From NCBI GenBank assembly GCA_030265965.1, contig JAJDHA010000005.1, forward strand, positions 1-54,121: a stretch of 54,121 nt of DNA. Reading direction: 5' to 3'. The notes under the pieces were generated by a model. That model saw only the letters and a program-made list of their open reading frames with translations. It ran no database searches and had not been told where the DNA came from. The stretch is from Odoribacter sp. OttesenSCG-928-L07. GTDB taxonomy: Bacteria; Bacteroidota; Bacteroidia; Bacteroidales; BM520. The position numbers and the translations under genes are program-made. Below, one piece after another: positions 18,558-29,175 of this stretch (position 1 is the first letter of the stretch; every line of letters begins with the position of its first letter).

Positions 18558-19513
18558 AACTGCATACGAACAAACAAGAATTTAACGAGCTAATTCAACT
18601 GACTGCAACACATTTCAAAATTCTTCCCGAATTTATTGAGAAAGATTATTGGATTACACTTATTCTCAATAATTTGTCGCAATCAGAACATAAAAATAGC
18701 GTAGTTTTCAAAGGTGGAACTTCGCTCACGAAAGGCTATCGTTTAATCAATCGTTTTTCAGAAGATATTGATATTGCTTTACTTGATGAAAAGTTGACGG
18801 GCAATGCACTGAAAACTAAAATCCGAAAAATTGAGAAAGCTATTACCGCCGATTTAACCGAAATTGAAGAAGCGGGCGTAACTCGCAAAGGTTCCGTATA
18901 TCGGAAATCGCTTTTTCAATATCCAAGCGATGTAAATACTCATTTTGTTACAAATATTAAAAAACGTATTATTGTTGAAATCAACTCATTTGCAAACCCG
19001 TATCCTTTCGTAAAACAAGAAATCATTTCATTTATCACCGAATTTTTAACCGCAACCAATCAAACAGAAGCAATACAAGAATATGGGTTACAACAATTTG
19101 AATTAAATATTCTGGACAAACGCAGAACAATGCTGGAAAAGTTAGTATCACTTATTCGTTTCTCATTCTCTGAAAATCCGACAAAAGAATTAGCAAAGAA
19201 AATCCGCCATTTTTACGATTTGTATTATCTGACAAGAGATGAAGAATGCACGGAATATTTACAATCTTCTGATTTTCAAAACGATTTATCCGAATTATTG
19301 ATTCATGACCAACAAGAATTTGAAGAACCACAAGGTTGGCAAACAAAAACGGCTATAGAATCGCCATTGCTGAGCGACTTTTCTAATTTATGGACTAATT
19401 TGCGTTCCACATATCAAAATGAATTGACTCCGTTAGCATTTTCGGAAATACCTAACGAAAGATTAATTGAAAAAAGTTTTATGGAAACTATAAAAATGAC
19501 GGTAAAATACTGA
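18542..19513 (+). CDS. AbiEii/AbiGii nucleotidyltransferase toxin
   Basis: FKGGTSLTKGYRLINRFSEDIDIAL nucleotidyltransferase motif. Confidence 0.88.
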   Translation: MEHSMKLHTNKQEFNELIQLTATHFKILPEFIEKDYWITLILNNLSQSEHKNSVVFKGGTSLTKGYRLINRFSEDIDIALLDEKLTGNALKTKIRKIEKAITADLTEIEEAGVTRKGSVYRKSLFQYPSDVNTHFVTNIKKRIIVEINSFANPYPFVKQEIISFITEFLTATNQTEAIQEYGLQQFELNILDKRRTMLEKLVSLIRFSFSENPTKELAKKIRHFYDLYYLTRDEECTEYLQSSDFQNDLSELLIHDQQEFEEPQGWQTKTAIESPLLSDFSNLWTNLRSTYQNELTPLAFSEIPNERLIEKSFMETIKMTVKY

Positions 19514-19637
19514 TATAACGGCGATCAAAAAAAACTTGTTTTACTCCAACAAAGAGAATATGAAAATAGATATATAAGCTGCCATAGTTACAGAAAACTT
19601 GAAACAAAAAATATTACAAATAAAAAGTGATTTTATT

Positions 19638-20339
19638 TTGAAAATTAAATGCATCATAATCGATGACGAACCCTTAGCTTTAGGGTTAATCGAAAGTTAC
19701 GTCAAGAAAACCGCGTTCCTTGAGCTTGCCGGCACATTCTCAAGCGCTGTGGAAGCATTAGAAATAATCAGCAAGGAAGATATCGACCTTATCTTCTTGG
19801 ATATACAAATGCCTGACCTCAACGGACTGGAGTTTTCACGCGCTGTTCCCGAAAAGACAAAAATTATTTTTATTACTGCTTTCGAACAATATGCTCTTGA
19901 AAGCTATAAAGTTAGCGCGTTAGATTATCTCCTCAAACCCGTTTCTTACTCCGATTTTCTTACATCAACAAGTAAGGCGTTGAATTGGTTTAAAGTGGTG
20001 AAAGATTATGAATCGGGAAACAATAAAGAAGACATTAAACACATTTTTGTCAAAGCTGATTATAAGCTCATTCAAATAGAGTTGGATAAAATTTTATATG
20101 TTGAAGGATTAAAAGATTATGTCAAAATATTTATTGAAAACGAGCCATACCCGATTGTTTCGCACGGCACAATGAAATCGATGGAGGAACGACTACCTTC
20201 ATATTTCTTACGTGTTCATAAATCTTACATCGTTAATAAACACAAAATCAAAGTTATCGAAAACAATAGAATAGTTTTCGGTAATATTCGAATTCCTATC
20301 GGAGACACGTATAAAAGTGTAATTGATAGGTTGATGTGA
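19638..20339 (+). CDS. LytTR-family response regulator
   Basis: CIIIDDEPLA, LIFLDIQMPDLNG, FITAFEQYALESYKVSALDYLLKP; C-terminal LytTR domain. Start unclear: both candidates (19599, 19638) are TTG. Confidence 0.88.
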   Translation: MKIKCIIIDDEPLALGLIESYVKKTAFLELAGTFSSAVEALEIISKEDIDLIFLDIQMPDLNGLEFSRAVPEKTKIIFITAFEQYALESYKVSALDYLLKPVSYSDFLTSTSKALNWFKVVKDYESGNNKEDIKHIFVKADYKLIQIELDKILYVEGLKDYVKIFIENEPYPIVSHGTMKSMEERLPSYFLRVHKSYIVNKHKIKVIENNRIVFGNIRIPIGDTYKSVIDRLM

Positions 20340-20377
20340 TCCCTTTCGCTCTTTAGAAGATTTAGGGGAAAATAATT

Positions 20378-20405
20378 TTCAACTTTCAACTTTCAACTTT
20401 CAACT
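20378..20405. repeat. 7-bp tandem array (TTCAACT)4
   Basis: ttcaact x4, ending just before -7-like TATCTTTGC (20412-20420) of pheT. Confidence 0.93.
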
Positions 20406-20448
20406 ATTTACTATCTTTGCAAGTTATAATTATATCATAATATATAAA

Positions 20449-22923
20449 ATGAAGATATCTTATTCTTGGTTAAAAGATTACGTGGATTTTGAACTTAGTC
20501 CTGAAGAAATTGCAAATAAATTGACCTTTTCCGGTCTTGAAGTTGAAGGTGTTGAAAAAGAAGAAAGTATAAAAGGCGGACTGCAAGGTGTGGTTGTTGG
20601 TGAAGTGATTACCTGCGTTAAACATCCTGATTCCGACCACCTTAGTTTGACTACTGTTAATGTCGGACAAGAAGAGATTTTGAATATTGTTTGCGGCGCG
20701 CCTAATGTGGCAGCAGGACAAAAAGTGGCTGTTGCTACTATCGGCACTAAACTCTATTTCGCTGATCCTCCGCTCACAATCAAAAAAGGAAAAATCCGCG
20801 GAGCTGTCTCCGAAGGAATGATTTGCGCTGAAGATGAATTGTGCATCGGTAATTCACACGCCGGAATTATGGTACTCGACAAAAACGCTGTTCCGGGAAC
20901 TCCTATGAGAGATTATCTCAATATTACTGATGAGTACGTTCTCGAAATCGGACTAACTGCTAATCGCTCTGATGCAACCGGACATATCGGCGTGGCTCGA
21001 GATATCGCCGCTCTGCTTAGCATCGACAATTATAATAAGGGGAAAAAAGACTTCGTTAAACTTCACCTTCCTGATGTTTCTTCTTTCAAAAAAGATAATA
21101 ACGAACTCCCTATCGAAATAATAATCGACGACGAAAATGCTTGTCCAAGATACGCCGGAGTAAGTATTAAAGGAGTCAAAGTTCAAGAGTCTCCGGAATG
21201 GCTGAAAACTCGCTTAACATCAATCGGACTGAAACCAATCAACAATATCGTGGATATAGGTAATTACATTCTTTTTGAAACCGGTCATCCTCTTCATACT
21301 TTCGATGCGGATGAAATTCTCGGCAATAAAATCATCGTAAAAAAATTACCTAAGGACGAAAAAATTACTACTCTCGATGGAATTGAGAGAACTTTAACAG
21401 GACAAGATTTAATGATTTGTAACGCCAAAGAACCAATGGTAATCGCAGGTGTTCTGGGCGGAAGCAAATCCGGAATATCTGAGAAAACTATAAATGTGTT
21501 TATCGAAAGTGCTGTGTTTGACCCAACTACTATTAGAAAAACAGCAAAACATCACGGCATTTCTACTGATGCTTCTTTCCGCTACGAAAGAGGCGTTGAC
21601 CCTGAAATGACTATTTACGCTTTGAAAAGAGCAGCTCTATTAATCAAAGAAATTGCCGGCGGAACTATTGCTTCTGATATAAATGATGTTTATCCGAAAA
21701 AAATCGAAAGAAAACAAGTACAAATCAATTTCGCACATATTAATTCCCTCATCGGAAAAAATATTCCTTCCGAAGAAATGCTTTTTATCCTCAAATCTAT
21801 GGATATGGATGTTCTTTCTTCCAATAATGACGGCGCGTTAATCGCTGTTCCAACAGCAAAATACGATGTCACACGCGAAGCTGATCTTACTGAGGAAATC
21901 CTTAGAATCTACGGATACAATAATGTAGAAACTGATAATTATCATTCTTTTGCTCCTGATTCGGGAAAACGAAATGATAACGATAAATTTGTAAATAAAG
22001 CTGCTGACTTCCTTAGCGCAAACGGATTCAGAGAAATAATGAATAATTCTCTTACCGCCGACGTTTACACGGAATTATCTGAGAATCTCAATCCGGAGAA
22101 TAATGCAAAAATATTAAACCCTCTTTCTAAAGAATTAAATATTTTACGCAGAGATTTGCTTTTTGGCGGATTACAAACAATTTCCTACAATATTAATAGA
22201 AAAGCTAAAGATTTGAAATTGTATGAGTTCGGAAATATTTACAGCTATAATCCGGAAATTCCTCAAGATGCGGATGTTAGAAAAAGATATAACGAAGAAT
22301 ACAAACTTTCAATACTAATGACGGGCAATGATACGCACGAAAATTGGTACGAAAAAAGTAAGGAAGTTTCATTCTTCTCTTTGAAATCTATCGTTTTAAG
22401 AATGCTCAATGCTGTCGGATTAAATGATGCAACAAAAGAAGAGGAAGTTGTTAGTGACGGTACTTTCGGCGAAACTCTAAAAATTTCTTTCGCGAAAAAA
22501 CCGATTGCAGAAATTTCAATCATTAGAAAAAATATTCTCGATTGTTTTGATATCAAACAAGCTGTTTATTACGCCGATATCAAATGGGAAAATGTCTTAC
22601 GACTTTTATCAACAAATAAAATACAATTTAAGCCGGTTCCTAAATTCCCGGAAGTACGTAGAGATTTAGCTTTACTCGTTGATTCCAACGTAAAATTTTC
22701 TGATATTGTTTCACTTGCTAAATCAAGAGGAAGTAAGCTAATCAGAGAAATCAACCTCTTTGATGTTTACGAAGGCGAAAAGCTCGGTTTAAATAAAAAA
22801 TCTTACGCTGTAAGTTTTATCATACGTGATAATGAAAAAACTTTGACAGACAATCAGATTGATAAAATAATGAACCAACTGATTGAGTTATATAATAAAA
22901 ACCTTAATGCATCAATAAGATAA
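20449..22923 (+). CDS. pheT: phenylalanine--tRNA ligase subunit beta
   Basis: MKISYSWLKDYVDFELSPEEIANKLTFSGLEVEG; full-length 824 aa with tRNA-bind, B3/B4, B5 and FDX-ACB regions. Confidence 0.97.
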   Translation: MKISYSWLKDYVDFELSPEEIANKLTFSGLEVEGVEKEESIKGGLQGVVVGEVITCVKHPDSDHLSLTTVNVGQEEILNIVCGAPNVAAGQKVAVATIGTKLYFADPPLTIKKGKIRGAVSEGMICAEDELCIGNSHAGIMVLDKNAVPGTPMRDYLNITDEYVLEIGLTANRSDATGHIGVARDIAALLSIDNYNKGKKDFVKLHLPDVSSFKKDNNELPIEIIIDDENACPRYAGVSIKGVKVQESPEWLKTRLTSIGLKPINNIVDIGNYILFETGHPLHTFDADEILGNKIIVKKLPKDEKITTLDGIERTLTGQDLMICNAKEPMVIAGVLGGSKSGISEKTINVFIESAVFDPTTIRKTAKHHGISTDASFRYERGVDPEMTIYALKRAALLIKEIAGGTIASDINDVYPKKIERKQVQINFAHINSLIGKNIPSEEMLFILKSMDMDVLSSNNDGALIAVPTAKYDVTREADLTEEILRIYGYNNVETDNYHSFAPDSGKRNDNDKFVNKAADFLSANGFREIMNNSLTADVYTELSENLNPENNAKILNPLSKELNILRRDLLFGGLQTISYNINRKAKDLKLYEFGNIYSYNPEIPQDADVRKRYNEEYKLSILMTGNDTHENWYEKSKEVSFFSLKSIVLRMLNAVGLNDATKEEEVVSDGTFGETLKISFAKKPIAEISIIRKNILDCFDIKQAVYYADIKWENVLRLLSTNKIQFKPVPKFPEVRRDLALLVDSNVKFSDIVSLAKSRGSKLIREINLFDVYEGEKLGLNKKSYAVSFIIRDNEKTLTDNQIDKIMNQLIELYNKNLNASIR

Positions 22924-22928
22924 ACATT

Positions 22929-24209
22929 ATGGCAGATATTCAATCAATAAAGAAACGTTTTGGAATTATTGGAAATTCTCCGCTGATTAACAGGGCGATA
23001 GATATTGCTTGTCAGGTTGCTCCGATTGATATTACAGTTCTCATTCTTGGTGAGAGCGGCGTAGGCAAGGAAGTTTTCCCGAAAATCATCCATGAGTTAA
23101 GTCCGCGGAAACACGGAAAATACATTGCCGTTAACTGTGGAGCAATTCCCGAAGGAACTATCGACAGCGAATTATTCGGTCATGAGAAAGGTTCTTTTAC
23201 AGGTGCGCACGAAGCTCGTCAAGGGTATTTCGAAGCTGCTAATGGCGGTACAATCTTTCTTGATGAAGTTGCAGATTTGCCGCTGGCTACACAGGTTCGA
23301 TTGTTGCGTGTGCTTGAGTCTGGAGAATTTATTAAAGTTGGCTCTTCAAAAGTACAAAAAACAAATGTCAGAGTTGTTGCAGCTACAAATGTAAATGTTA
23401 CTGATTTGGTACAACGCGGTAAATTCCGTCAAGACCTTTACTATCGTTTGAGTTCAGTTCCTATCTATGTTCCGCCATTAAGAGAAAGAAAAGAAGATAT
23501 TTATCCGCTTTTCAGAAGTTTTGTTTCCGAGTTTTCGGAAAGAAATAAAATTCCGCATATTACATTAACACCAGAAGCGCGTACTGTTCTCGAAAATTAT
23601 CGTTGGGAAGGCAATGTTCGCCAACTAAAAAATGTTTCCGAACAAATTTGTATTATCGAAAAAAGTAGAGATATTGATGCAGATACTCTTAAGTCGTATC
23701 TTCCTGATGAAATCAATGTTTTACCTGTACTCTACGGGCATGACACCAAAGAAAGTTCAGGGAACGGTTTTACAGAAAGAGAAATATTATACAAAGTTCT
23801 TTTCGATATGAAGAAGGATATCAATAAGTTACAAAGTATGATTAATGAAATTATGTCGGGATCGCCAAATGCAAATTTTTTCGAAACTCAAAACGATTTT
23901 CATCCTCATAGCGAAGAAAAAATGATGACTCCTTTTAAGTCGGAACAACGAGAAGACTTTTTTTATAATATTCCTCAAGTTACCGACGTAAGAAAAACTC
24001 CAATTCACGAAGATATCGAACAAGAACATCCTGTTCAAGTTGCTGAGGTTGTTGAAGATAATGCATCTTTATCATTAGCTCAAAACGAAAAAAACTTAAT
24101 TAAGCGTTCGCTCGACAAACATAAAGGAAACCGTAAAAATGCCGCTAATGAACTCGGCATCTCTGAACGTACTTTATATAGAAAAATTAATGAATATGGC
24201 CTCGAATAA
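22929..24209 (+). CDS. sigma-54-interacting AAA transcriptional regulator with Fis-type HTH
   Basis: GESGVGKEVFPKIIH, ELFGHEKGSFTGA, FLDEVADLP, C-terminal NAANELGISERTLYRKINEYGLE. Confidence 0.93.
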   Translation: MADIQSIKKRFGIIGNSPLINRAIDIACQVAPIDITVLILGESGVGKEVFPKIIHELSPRKHGKYIAVNCGAIPEGTIDSELFGHEKGSFTGAHEARQGYFEAANGGTIFLDEVADLPLATQVRLLRVLESGEFIKVGSSKVQKTNVRVVAATNVNVTDLVQRGKFRQDLYYRLSSVPIYVPPLRERKEDIYPLFRSFVSEFSERNKIPHITLTPEARTVLENYRWEGNVRQLKNVSEQICIIEKSRDIDADTLKSYLPDEINVLPVLYGHDTKESSGNGFTEREILYKVLFDMKKDINKLQSMINEIMSGSPNANFFETQNDFHPHSEEKMMTPFKSEQREDFFYNIPQVTDVRKTPIHEDIEQEHPVQVAEVVEDNASLSLAQNEKNLIKRSLDKHKGNRKNAANELGISERTLYRKINEYGLE

Positions 24210-24711
24210 AAAAATATACATATTTATTGCAATTATTTCATTGATATTTAGTCTTTCTGCTTGCGGAATATATTCGTTTACAGGAGCATCAATAGACCCG
24301 AATGTTAAGACCGTTTCTATTGATTATTTTCAAAATCAGGCTACTTTAGTAAATCCGTCTTTAAGTCAAACGATTACAGAAGCTTTAAAAGATAGATTTC
24401 TAAATCGTACATCATTAAGATTGGTTGATGAAGAAGGTGATCTCCAATTTTCCGGAGCCATTACTTCGTATCACACATCTCCTCAGGCTATTACCGGAGA
24501 TCAAACGGCTGCATTAAACCGACTTACTATTACAGTTAGAGTTACTTTTGTAAATTTAATTGATGAAAAAAGTAATTTCAACACATCTTTTTCGCGTTAT
24601 GTAGATTACGACAGCTCATTGAATTTAAGTGAAGTAGAAGATTCTCTTGTAGAAGAAATTGTTAAGGATTTAATTGATGATATATTTAATAGATCAGTAG
24701 TAAATTGGTAA
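24196..24711 (+). CDS. lptE: LptE family LPS-assembly lipoprotein
   Basis: Lipobox LSACGIYSFTGASI, typical Bacteroidota LptE. Start lies inside the preceding CDS. Confidence 0.85.
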   Translation: MASNKKIYIFIAIISLIFSLSACGIYSFTGASIDPNVKTVSIDYFQNQATLVNPSLSQTITEALKDRFLNRTSLRLVDEEGDLQFSGAITSYHTSPQAITGDQTAALNRLTITVRVTFVNLIDEKSNFNTSFSRYVDYDSSLNLSEVEDSLVEEIVKDLIDDIFNRSVVNW

Positions 24712-25331
24712 TGATAGATAAAGATAAAATATTGTCGTATATTCATTCTCCTTTCATGGATGGAAGCAAGTCAATGAATGATATTGAAGCACTTATTGAG
24801 AAATATCCTTATTTTCAAACAGCACATTTATTATTCGTTAAATTTCTTTTCGAAAAAAATGAATATGCTCTTTATAGTAAAGATTTAAATAAATCTGCTT
24901 TTATTATTTCCGATAGAAATAAATTAAGAGAATTGCTTGAGCAAAAAAAATTGAAACAGGAAGGAGACTTTAATTTTATCGGCGGATTAGAATATTTTGA
25001 GCCGGAATTTGATTTTCCGCGTCATAATCAGTTGGGAGAAGAAGAAATTTTTGATCAAAATCAAGAAATTATTGATCATTTTTTGAACAAAACAGATAAA
25101 AAAAGGAATCAAGATCAAGAAACTTTAATATACAATATTGATGAAGTTTCATATAAGAGTGATACTGATAGTGAGGATGTTGTCAGTGAAACTTTAGCAA
25201 AAATTTATGTCAAACAAGGGAAAATAGACAAAGCAATAAAAATTTATCAACAATTATGCTTGAAAATACCGAAAAAAAGTCGTTACTTTGCAGGCCAAAT
25301 TGAAAAGTTAAAAATAGAAAATAAATTATAA
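24711..25331 (+). CDS. hypothetical protein with TPR-like C-terminus
   Basis: ATG overlaps the lptE stop (TAATG); AKIYVKQGKIDKAIKIYQQLCLKIPKKS. Confidence 0.7.
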   Translation: MIDKDKILSYIHSPFMDGSKSMNDIEALIEKYPYFQTAHLLFVKFLFEKNEYALYSKDLNKSAFIISDRNKLRELLEQKKLKQEGDFNFIGGLEYFEPEFDFPRHNQLGEEEIFDQNQEIIDHFLNKTDKKRNQDQETLIYNIDEVSYKSDTDSEDVVSETLAKIYVKQGKIDKAIKIYQQLCLKIPKKSRYFAGQIEKLKIENKL

Positions 25332-25335
25332 CGTT

Positions 25336-25677
25336 ATGGGTTTATATTATGTAATATTAGCATTAATACTTGTCGCTTGTGCTTTAATGGTGATTGTAGT
25401 ATTAGTTCAAAATTCTAAAGGTGGCGGTTTAGCTTCAAATCTTCAAAACCAAAACCAATATATGGGTGTTAGAAAAACTGCTGATTTTCTTGAAAAATCA
25501 ACATGGACTTTAGCAATTGGTTTGTGTATTTTAAGTTTAGTGTCAGTTCTTGTTATTCCAAAACATACAGATATGTTTGATACGACAGATACTGAATTGC
25601 GTCAAAACATTGAAGCAACTACTCCAGCGCAACCAACAAGTTCACCGGTTGATTATGAGTTACCTCCTACCGAATAA
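25336..25677 (+). CDS. secG: preprotein translocase subunit SecG
   Basis: VIVVLVQNSKGGGLASN...GVRKTADFLEKSTW. Confidence 0.92.
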   Translation: MGLYYVILALILVACALMVIVVLVQNSKGGGLASNLQNQNQYMGVRKTADFLEKSTWTLAIGLCILSLVSVLVIPKHTDMFDTTDTELRQNIEATTPAQPTSSPVDYELPPTE

Positions 25678-25784
25678 GTAACGGAGTATTCAAGATGGCG
25701 TAATGCGGAAGATTATTCCCTTCCGAACTTTAATAAGATAATTATCATCACATATTGTAGATGTGTGACGAAAAAAATACAAAG

Positions 25785-25815
25785 GTGTCATTAAAATTTA
25801 ATGACACTTTTTTTA
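25785..25815 (+). terminator. Rho-independent terminator
   Basis: gtgtcattaaaatttaatgacac plus T-tract. Confidence 0.8.
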
Positions 25816-25919
25816 TGCATTATTCCTCTCCCCCCATTACGGCTTTCAAAAAGATAAAACATTTGCATCTATTTACAATTTTTTAATAACTTTGCAGGTT
25901 AAATAAATAAATTTTGATT

Positions 25920-27617
25920 ATGACTAAACACTTAAAAATACGAGATTTAACTTTGAGAGATGGTCAGCAATCGCTTTTTGCTACCAGAATGAATCAAAAA
26001 GAAGTTGACAAAACTTTGGAAAAGTTCAGTATAGCAGGATTTTATGCTATGGAGGTTTGGGGCGGTGCTGTTCCGGATTCTATTATGAGATATTTGAACG
26101 AAAACCCTTGGATTCGACTTGAAAAGATTAAAGAAGGTATTGGTACAGGTTCAAAGCTGACAGCTTTGTCGCGCGGAAGAAATATTTTCGGTTATAATCC
26201 TTATCCGGATAGAATAATCGAAGGCTTTAATAGAAATTCTATTGAATGCGGAATTGATATCATGAGAATATTCGATGCTTTGAATGATACTAATAACATG
26301 ATTTCTACAATCAAAGCAGTTAAAGACAATGGCGGAATTGCAGATTGCGCAGTATGCTACACCGTTGACCCGCGTTTTACTTTTAAACAAAAAACCAAAG
26401 CTTTTCTCAAAAGAGAAAAACTTCCTAAGAAAATTTTTACAATTGATTATTTTGTAAATATTGCAAAAAGATTGGAAGGTTTAGGCGCTGATATGATTAC
26501 TGTTAAAGATATGGCTGGACTTATTCCTCCACAACTTTCCGGTGAGTTAATAACAGCTTTAAAGAAAACAGTTAAAGTTCCTGTTGATTTTCATACACAT
26601 TGTACTCCGGGCTACGGCGTTGCCTCAACATTAATGGCAATATTAAACGGGGTTGATATTGTAGATACTGCTGTCAATCCTTTTGCCGGCGGACCGGCAG
26701 CTCCACCTTATGAGCTTATTTATATCTTCGCTAAAAAACTTGGAATCGAAATTGACGGAGATCCAAAGGTCATTTCCGAAATCAGCGATATGTTATATGA
26801 TATTCGTATAGAATTAGCTGAATATGACAACTATAAAGATAAACTTCCTAACAAAATTGATATTGTTAATTTTGATTTTCCAAAAGAAATCGATAATCAT
26901 TTTGATGAAGCAATTAAAGCTGCTAAAAACAATGAAGAAGCTAAACTTCTTGAACATGTTCATGCAATTGAAGCATATTTCGGTTTTCCTCCACCAAACG
27001 AAATGGTTAAAAACGCAGAAATTCCCGGCGGAATGTACACAAACATGCTTGCTCAATTGAAAACAGCAAATATGAGTAATTTGGTAGAAAAAGTTTTGAT
27101 AACAGTTCCAGAAGTTCGCGTTTATGCAGGTTGTCCTCCATTGGTTACTCCAACAAGTCAAATAGTCGGCAGTCAGGCTGTAAATTGCGTTGTCGATAGA
27201 GCGAACTCATTACCGGCTTTCACCAATACTACTGTTCAATATGTTAATCTTGTAAAAGGAAAATACGGAGAAACTCCAATTCCTATTGATCCGGAATTTA
27301 GATTTAAAATTTGTGGTCATAGAGAGGAACAACCTTTTGTTGAAAGCGATTATGTTGAACCGGAAAATCCACCGATACCTGAATTAGGCGGCGAAAAAAT
27401 AGCTAATAGCGAACGTGACATGTTATTATTAGAACTTTTCCCGACAGTAGCAAAACCATTCCTTACAGGTTTTTTACAATTAAAATACGACAAGATAAAA
27501 TCGGAAGAAGCAGAAAGATATCGTAAAGCTCGCGAAGAATACGAAGCAATGAGTCCGGAAGAAAAAACATCCCGCCTAATGCAAGGATTATATCAATATC
27601 CTTGGGTGAGCGAATAA
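25920..27617 (+). CDS. pyruvate carboxyltransferase / oxaloacetate decarboxylase alpha-type (5S) subunit without a biotinyl domain
   Basis: IRDLTLRDGQQSLFATRM, VKDMAGL, VDFHTHCTPGYG, PYC_OADA-like C-terminus. No biotin-attachment (MKM) motif. Confidence 0.9.
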   Translation: MTKHLKIRDLTLRDGQQSLFATRMNQKEVDKTLEKFSIAGFYAMEVWGGAVPDSIMRYLNENPWIRLEKIKEGIGTGSKLTALSRGRNIFGYNPYPDRIIEGFNRNSIECGIDIMRIFDALNDTNNMISTIKAVKDNGGIADCAVCYTVDPRFTFKQKTKAFLKREKLPKKIFTIDYFVNIAKRLEGLGADMITVKDMAGLIPPQLSGELITALKKTVKVPVDFHTHCTPGYGVASTLMAILNGVDIVDTAVNPFAGGPAAPPYELIYIFAKKLGIEIDGDPKVISEISDMLYDIRIELAEYDNYKDKLPNKIDIVNFDFPKEIDNHFDEAIKAAKNNEEAKLLEHVHAIEAYFGFPPPNEMVKNAEIPGGMYTNMLAQLKTANMSNLVEKVLITVPEVRVYAGCPPLVTPTSQIVGSQAVNCVVDRANSLPAFTNTTVQYVNLVKGKYGETPIPIDPEFRFKICGHREEQPFVESDYVEPENPPIPELGGEKIANSERDMLLLELFPTVAKPFLTGFLQLKYDKIKSEEAERYRKAREEYEAMSPEEKTSRLMQGLYQYPWVSE

Positions 27618-27646
27618 TTAATTAATTTTTAAACCATTAAATAACA

Positions 27647-29158
27647 ATGAATAACCTCAGCGAACAAGAAATTATAAGAAGACAATCATTAGAAGCATTG
27701 ATAGAAATGGGAATCAACCCTTATCCTGCTCCATCATTTGAAATAAATTGTACGGCTAAAGAAATCAAAGAAAAATATCCTGAAGATAATTCTTTGTTTC
27801 AAAAAGTAAGTATAGCCGGAAGAATTATGAGCAGAAGGATTATGGGTGCCGCTTCTTTTGTGGAAATTCAAGACTCAACCGGAAGAATTCAACTATATAT
27901 TAAACGTGATGAAATTGCTCCGGAAGAAGATAAATCCTTATACAATACTGTGTTCAAAAAACATACTGATATTGGCGATATCATCGGCGTAAAGGGTTAT
28001 GTTTTTGTTACTCAAATGGGCGAAATTTCTATTCACGTAAATGAGTTTACTCTTTTGTGCAAATCATTAACTCCGCTGCCAATTGTAAAAGAGAAAGACA
28101 ATCAAGTTTTTGACGCTTTTACAAATCCTGAACAACGTTATCGTCAACGATATATCGACTTAATTGTTAATCCAGATATTAAGGATGTTTTTATTAAAAG
28201 AACGAAGCTGGTAAATTCGATGCGCGAATTATTAAATGGTAAAGGATTTCTTGAAGTTGAAACTCCTATTTTGCAACCTCTTTACGGTGGCGCCGCAGCT
28301 CGTCCTTTCAAAACTCATCATAATACTCTCGATATGACTCTCTATTTGCGTATTGCAAATGAGTTATACCTGAAAAGATTAATTGTTGGCGGTTTTGATG
28401 GAGTTTACGAATTTTCCAAAGATTTTAGAAACGAAGGAATGGACAGATTTCATAATCCGGAGTTTACTCAAATGGAGTTGTACGTTGCATACAAAGATTA
28501 TGAATGGATGATGGACCTTGTCGAAGAAATGGTTGAAAAAGTTGCTATTGATTTGCACGGAACAACGGAAGTTCAAGTTGGCGACAATATTATTAACTTC
28601 AAACGTCCATGGAAAAGATACACAATGTACGAAGCTATCGAACATTTTACAGGAGTTGATATTTCTCAAATGAATGAAACTCAATTAGCAGAAACCGCTA
28701 AAAAACTTGGCGTTCAAATAGATCCAACTATGGGCAAAGGCAAATTAATCGATGAAATATTCGGGGAAACTTGCGAAAAACATCTAATTCAGCCAACTTA
28801 CATTACAGATTATCCTGTTGAAATGTCGCCATTAGCAAAAAGACATCGCTCAAAACCTGGATTAGTTGAACGTTTCGAAGCTATTTGTAACGGCAAAGAA
28901 TTGTGTAATGCTTTTTCGGAATTAAACGACCCAATCGACCAAAGAGCAAGATTTGAAGCTCAGTTGGAATTGGGCAAAAGAGGCGATGAAGAATCAATGG
29001 TGTTAGATGAAGATTTTTTGAATGCATTGGAAGTTGGTATGCCTCCGACAGTTGGATTAGGAATTGGTATTGACCGTTTAGCAATGATGATGACAAATTC
29101 TCATTCTATTCAAGATGTACTTTTCTTCCCACAAATGAAGAATATTCAATCAGAATAA
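27647..29158 (+). CDS. lysS: lysine--tRNA ligase (class II)
   Basis: [57 protein letters not shown]. Confidence 0.97.
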   Translation: MNNLSEQEIIRRQSLEALIEMGINPYPAPSFEINCTAKEIKEKYPEDNSLFQKVSIAGRIMSRRIMGAASFVEIQDSTGRIQLYIKRDEIAPEEDKSLYNTVFKKHTDIGDIIGVKGYVFVTQMGEISIHVNEFTLLCKSLTPLPIVKEKDNQVFDAFTNPEQRYRQRYIDLIVNPDIKDVFIKRTKLVNSMRELLNGKGFLEVETPILQPLYGGAAARPFKTHHNTLDMTLYLRIANELYLKRLIVGGFDGVYEFSKDFRNEGMDRFHNPEFTQMELYVAYKDYEWMMDLVEEMVEKVAIDLHGTTEVQVGDNIINFKRPWKRYTMYEAIEHFTGVDISQMNETQLAETAKKLGVQIDPTMGKGKLIDEIFGETCEKHLIQPTYITDYPVEMSPLAKRHRSKPGLVERFEAICNGKELCNAFSELNDPIDQRARFEAQLELGKRGDEESMVLDEDFLNALEVGMPPTVGLGIGIDRLAMMMTNSHSIQDVLFFPQMKNIQSE

Positions 29159-29175
29159 CTAAAAAAATAGATGTT

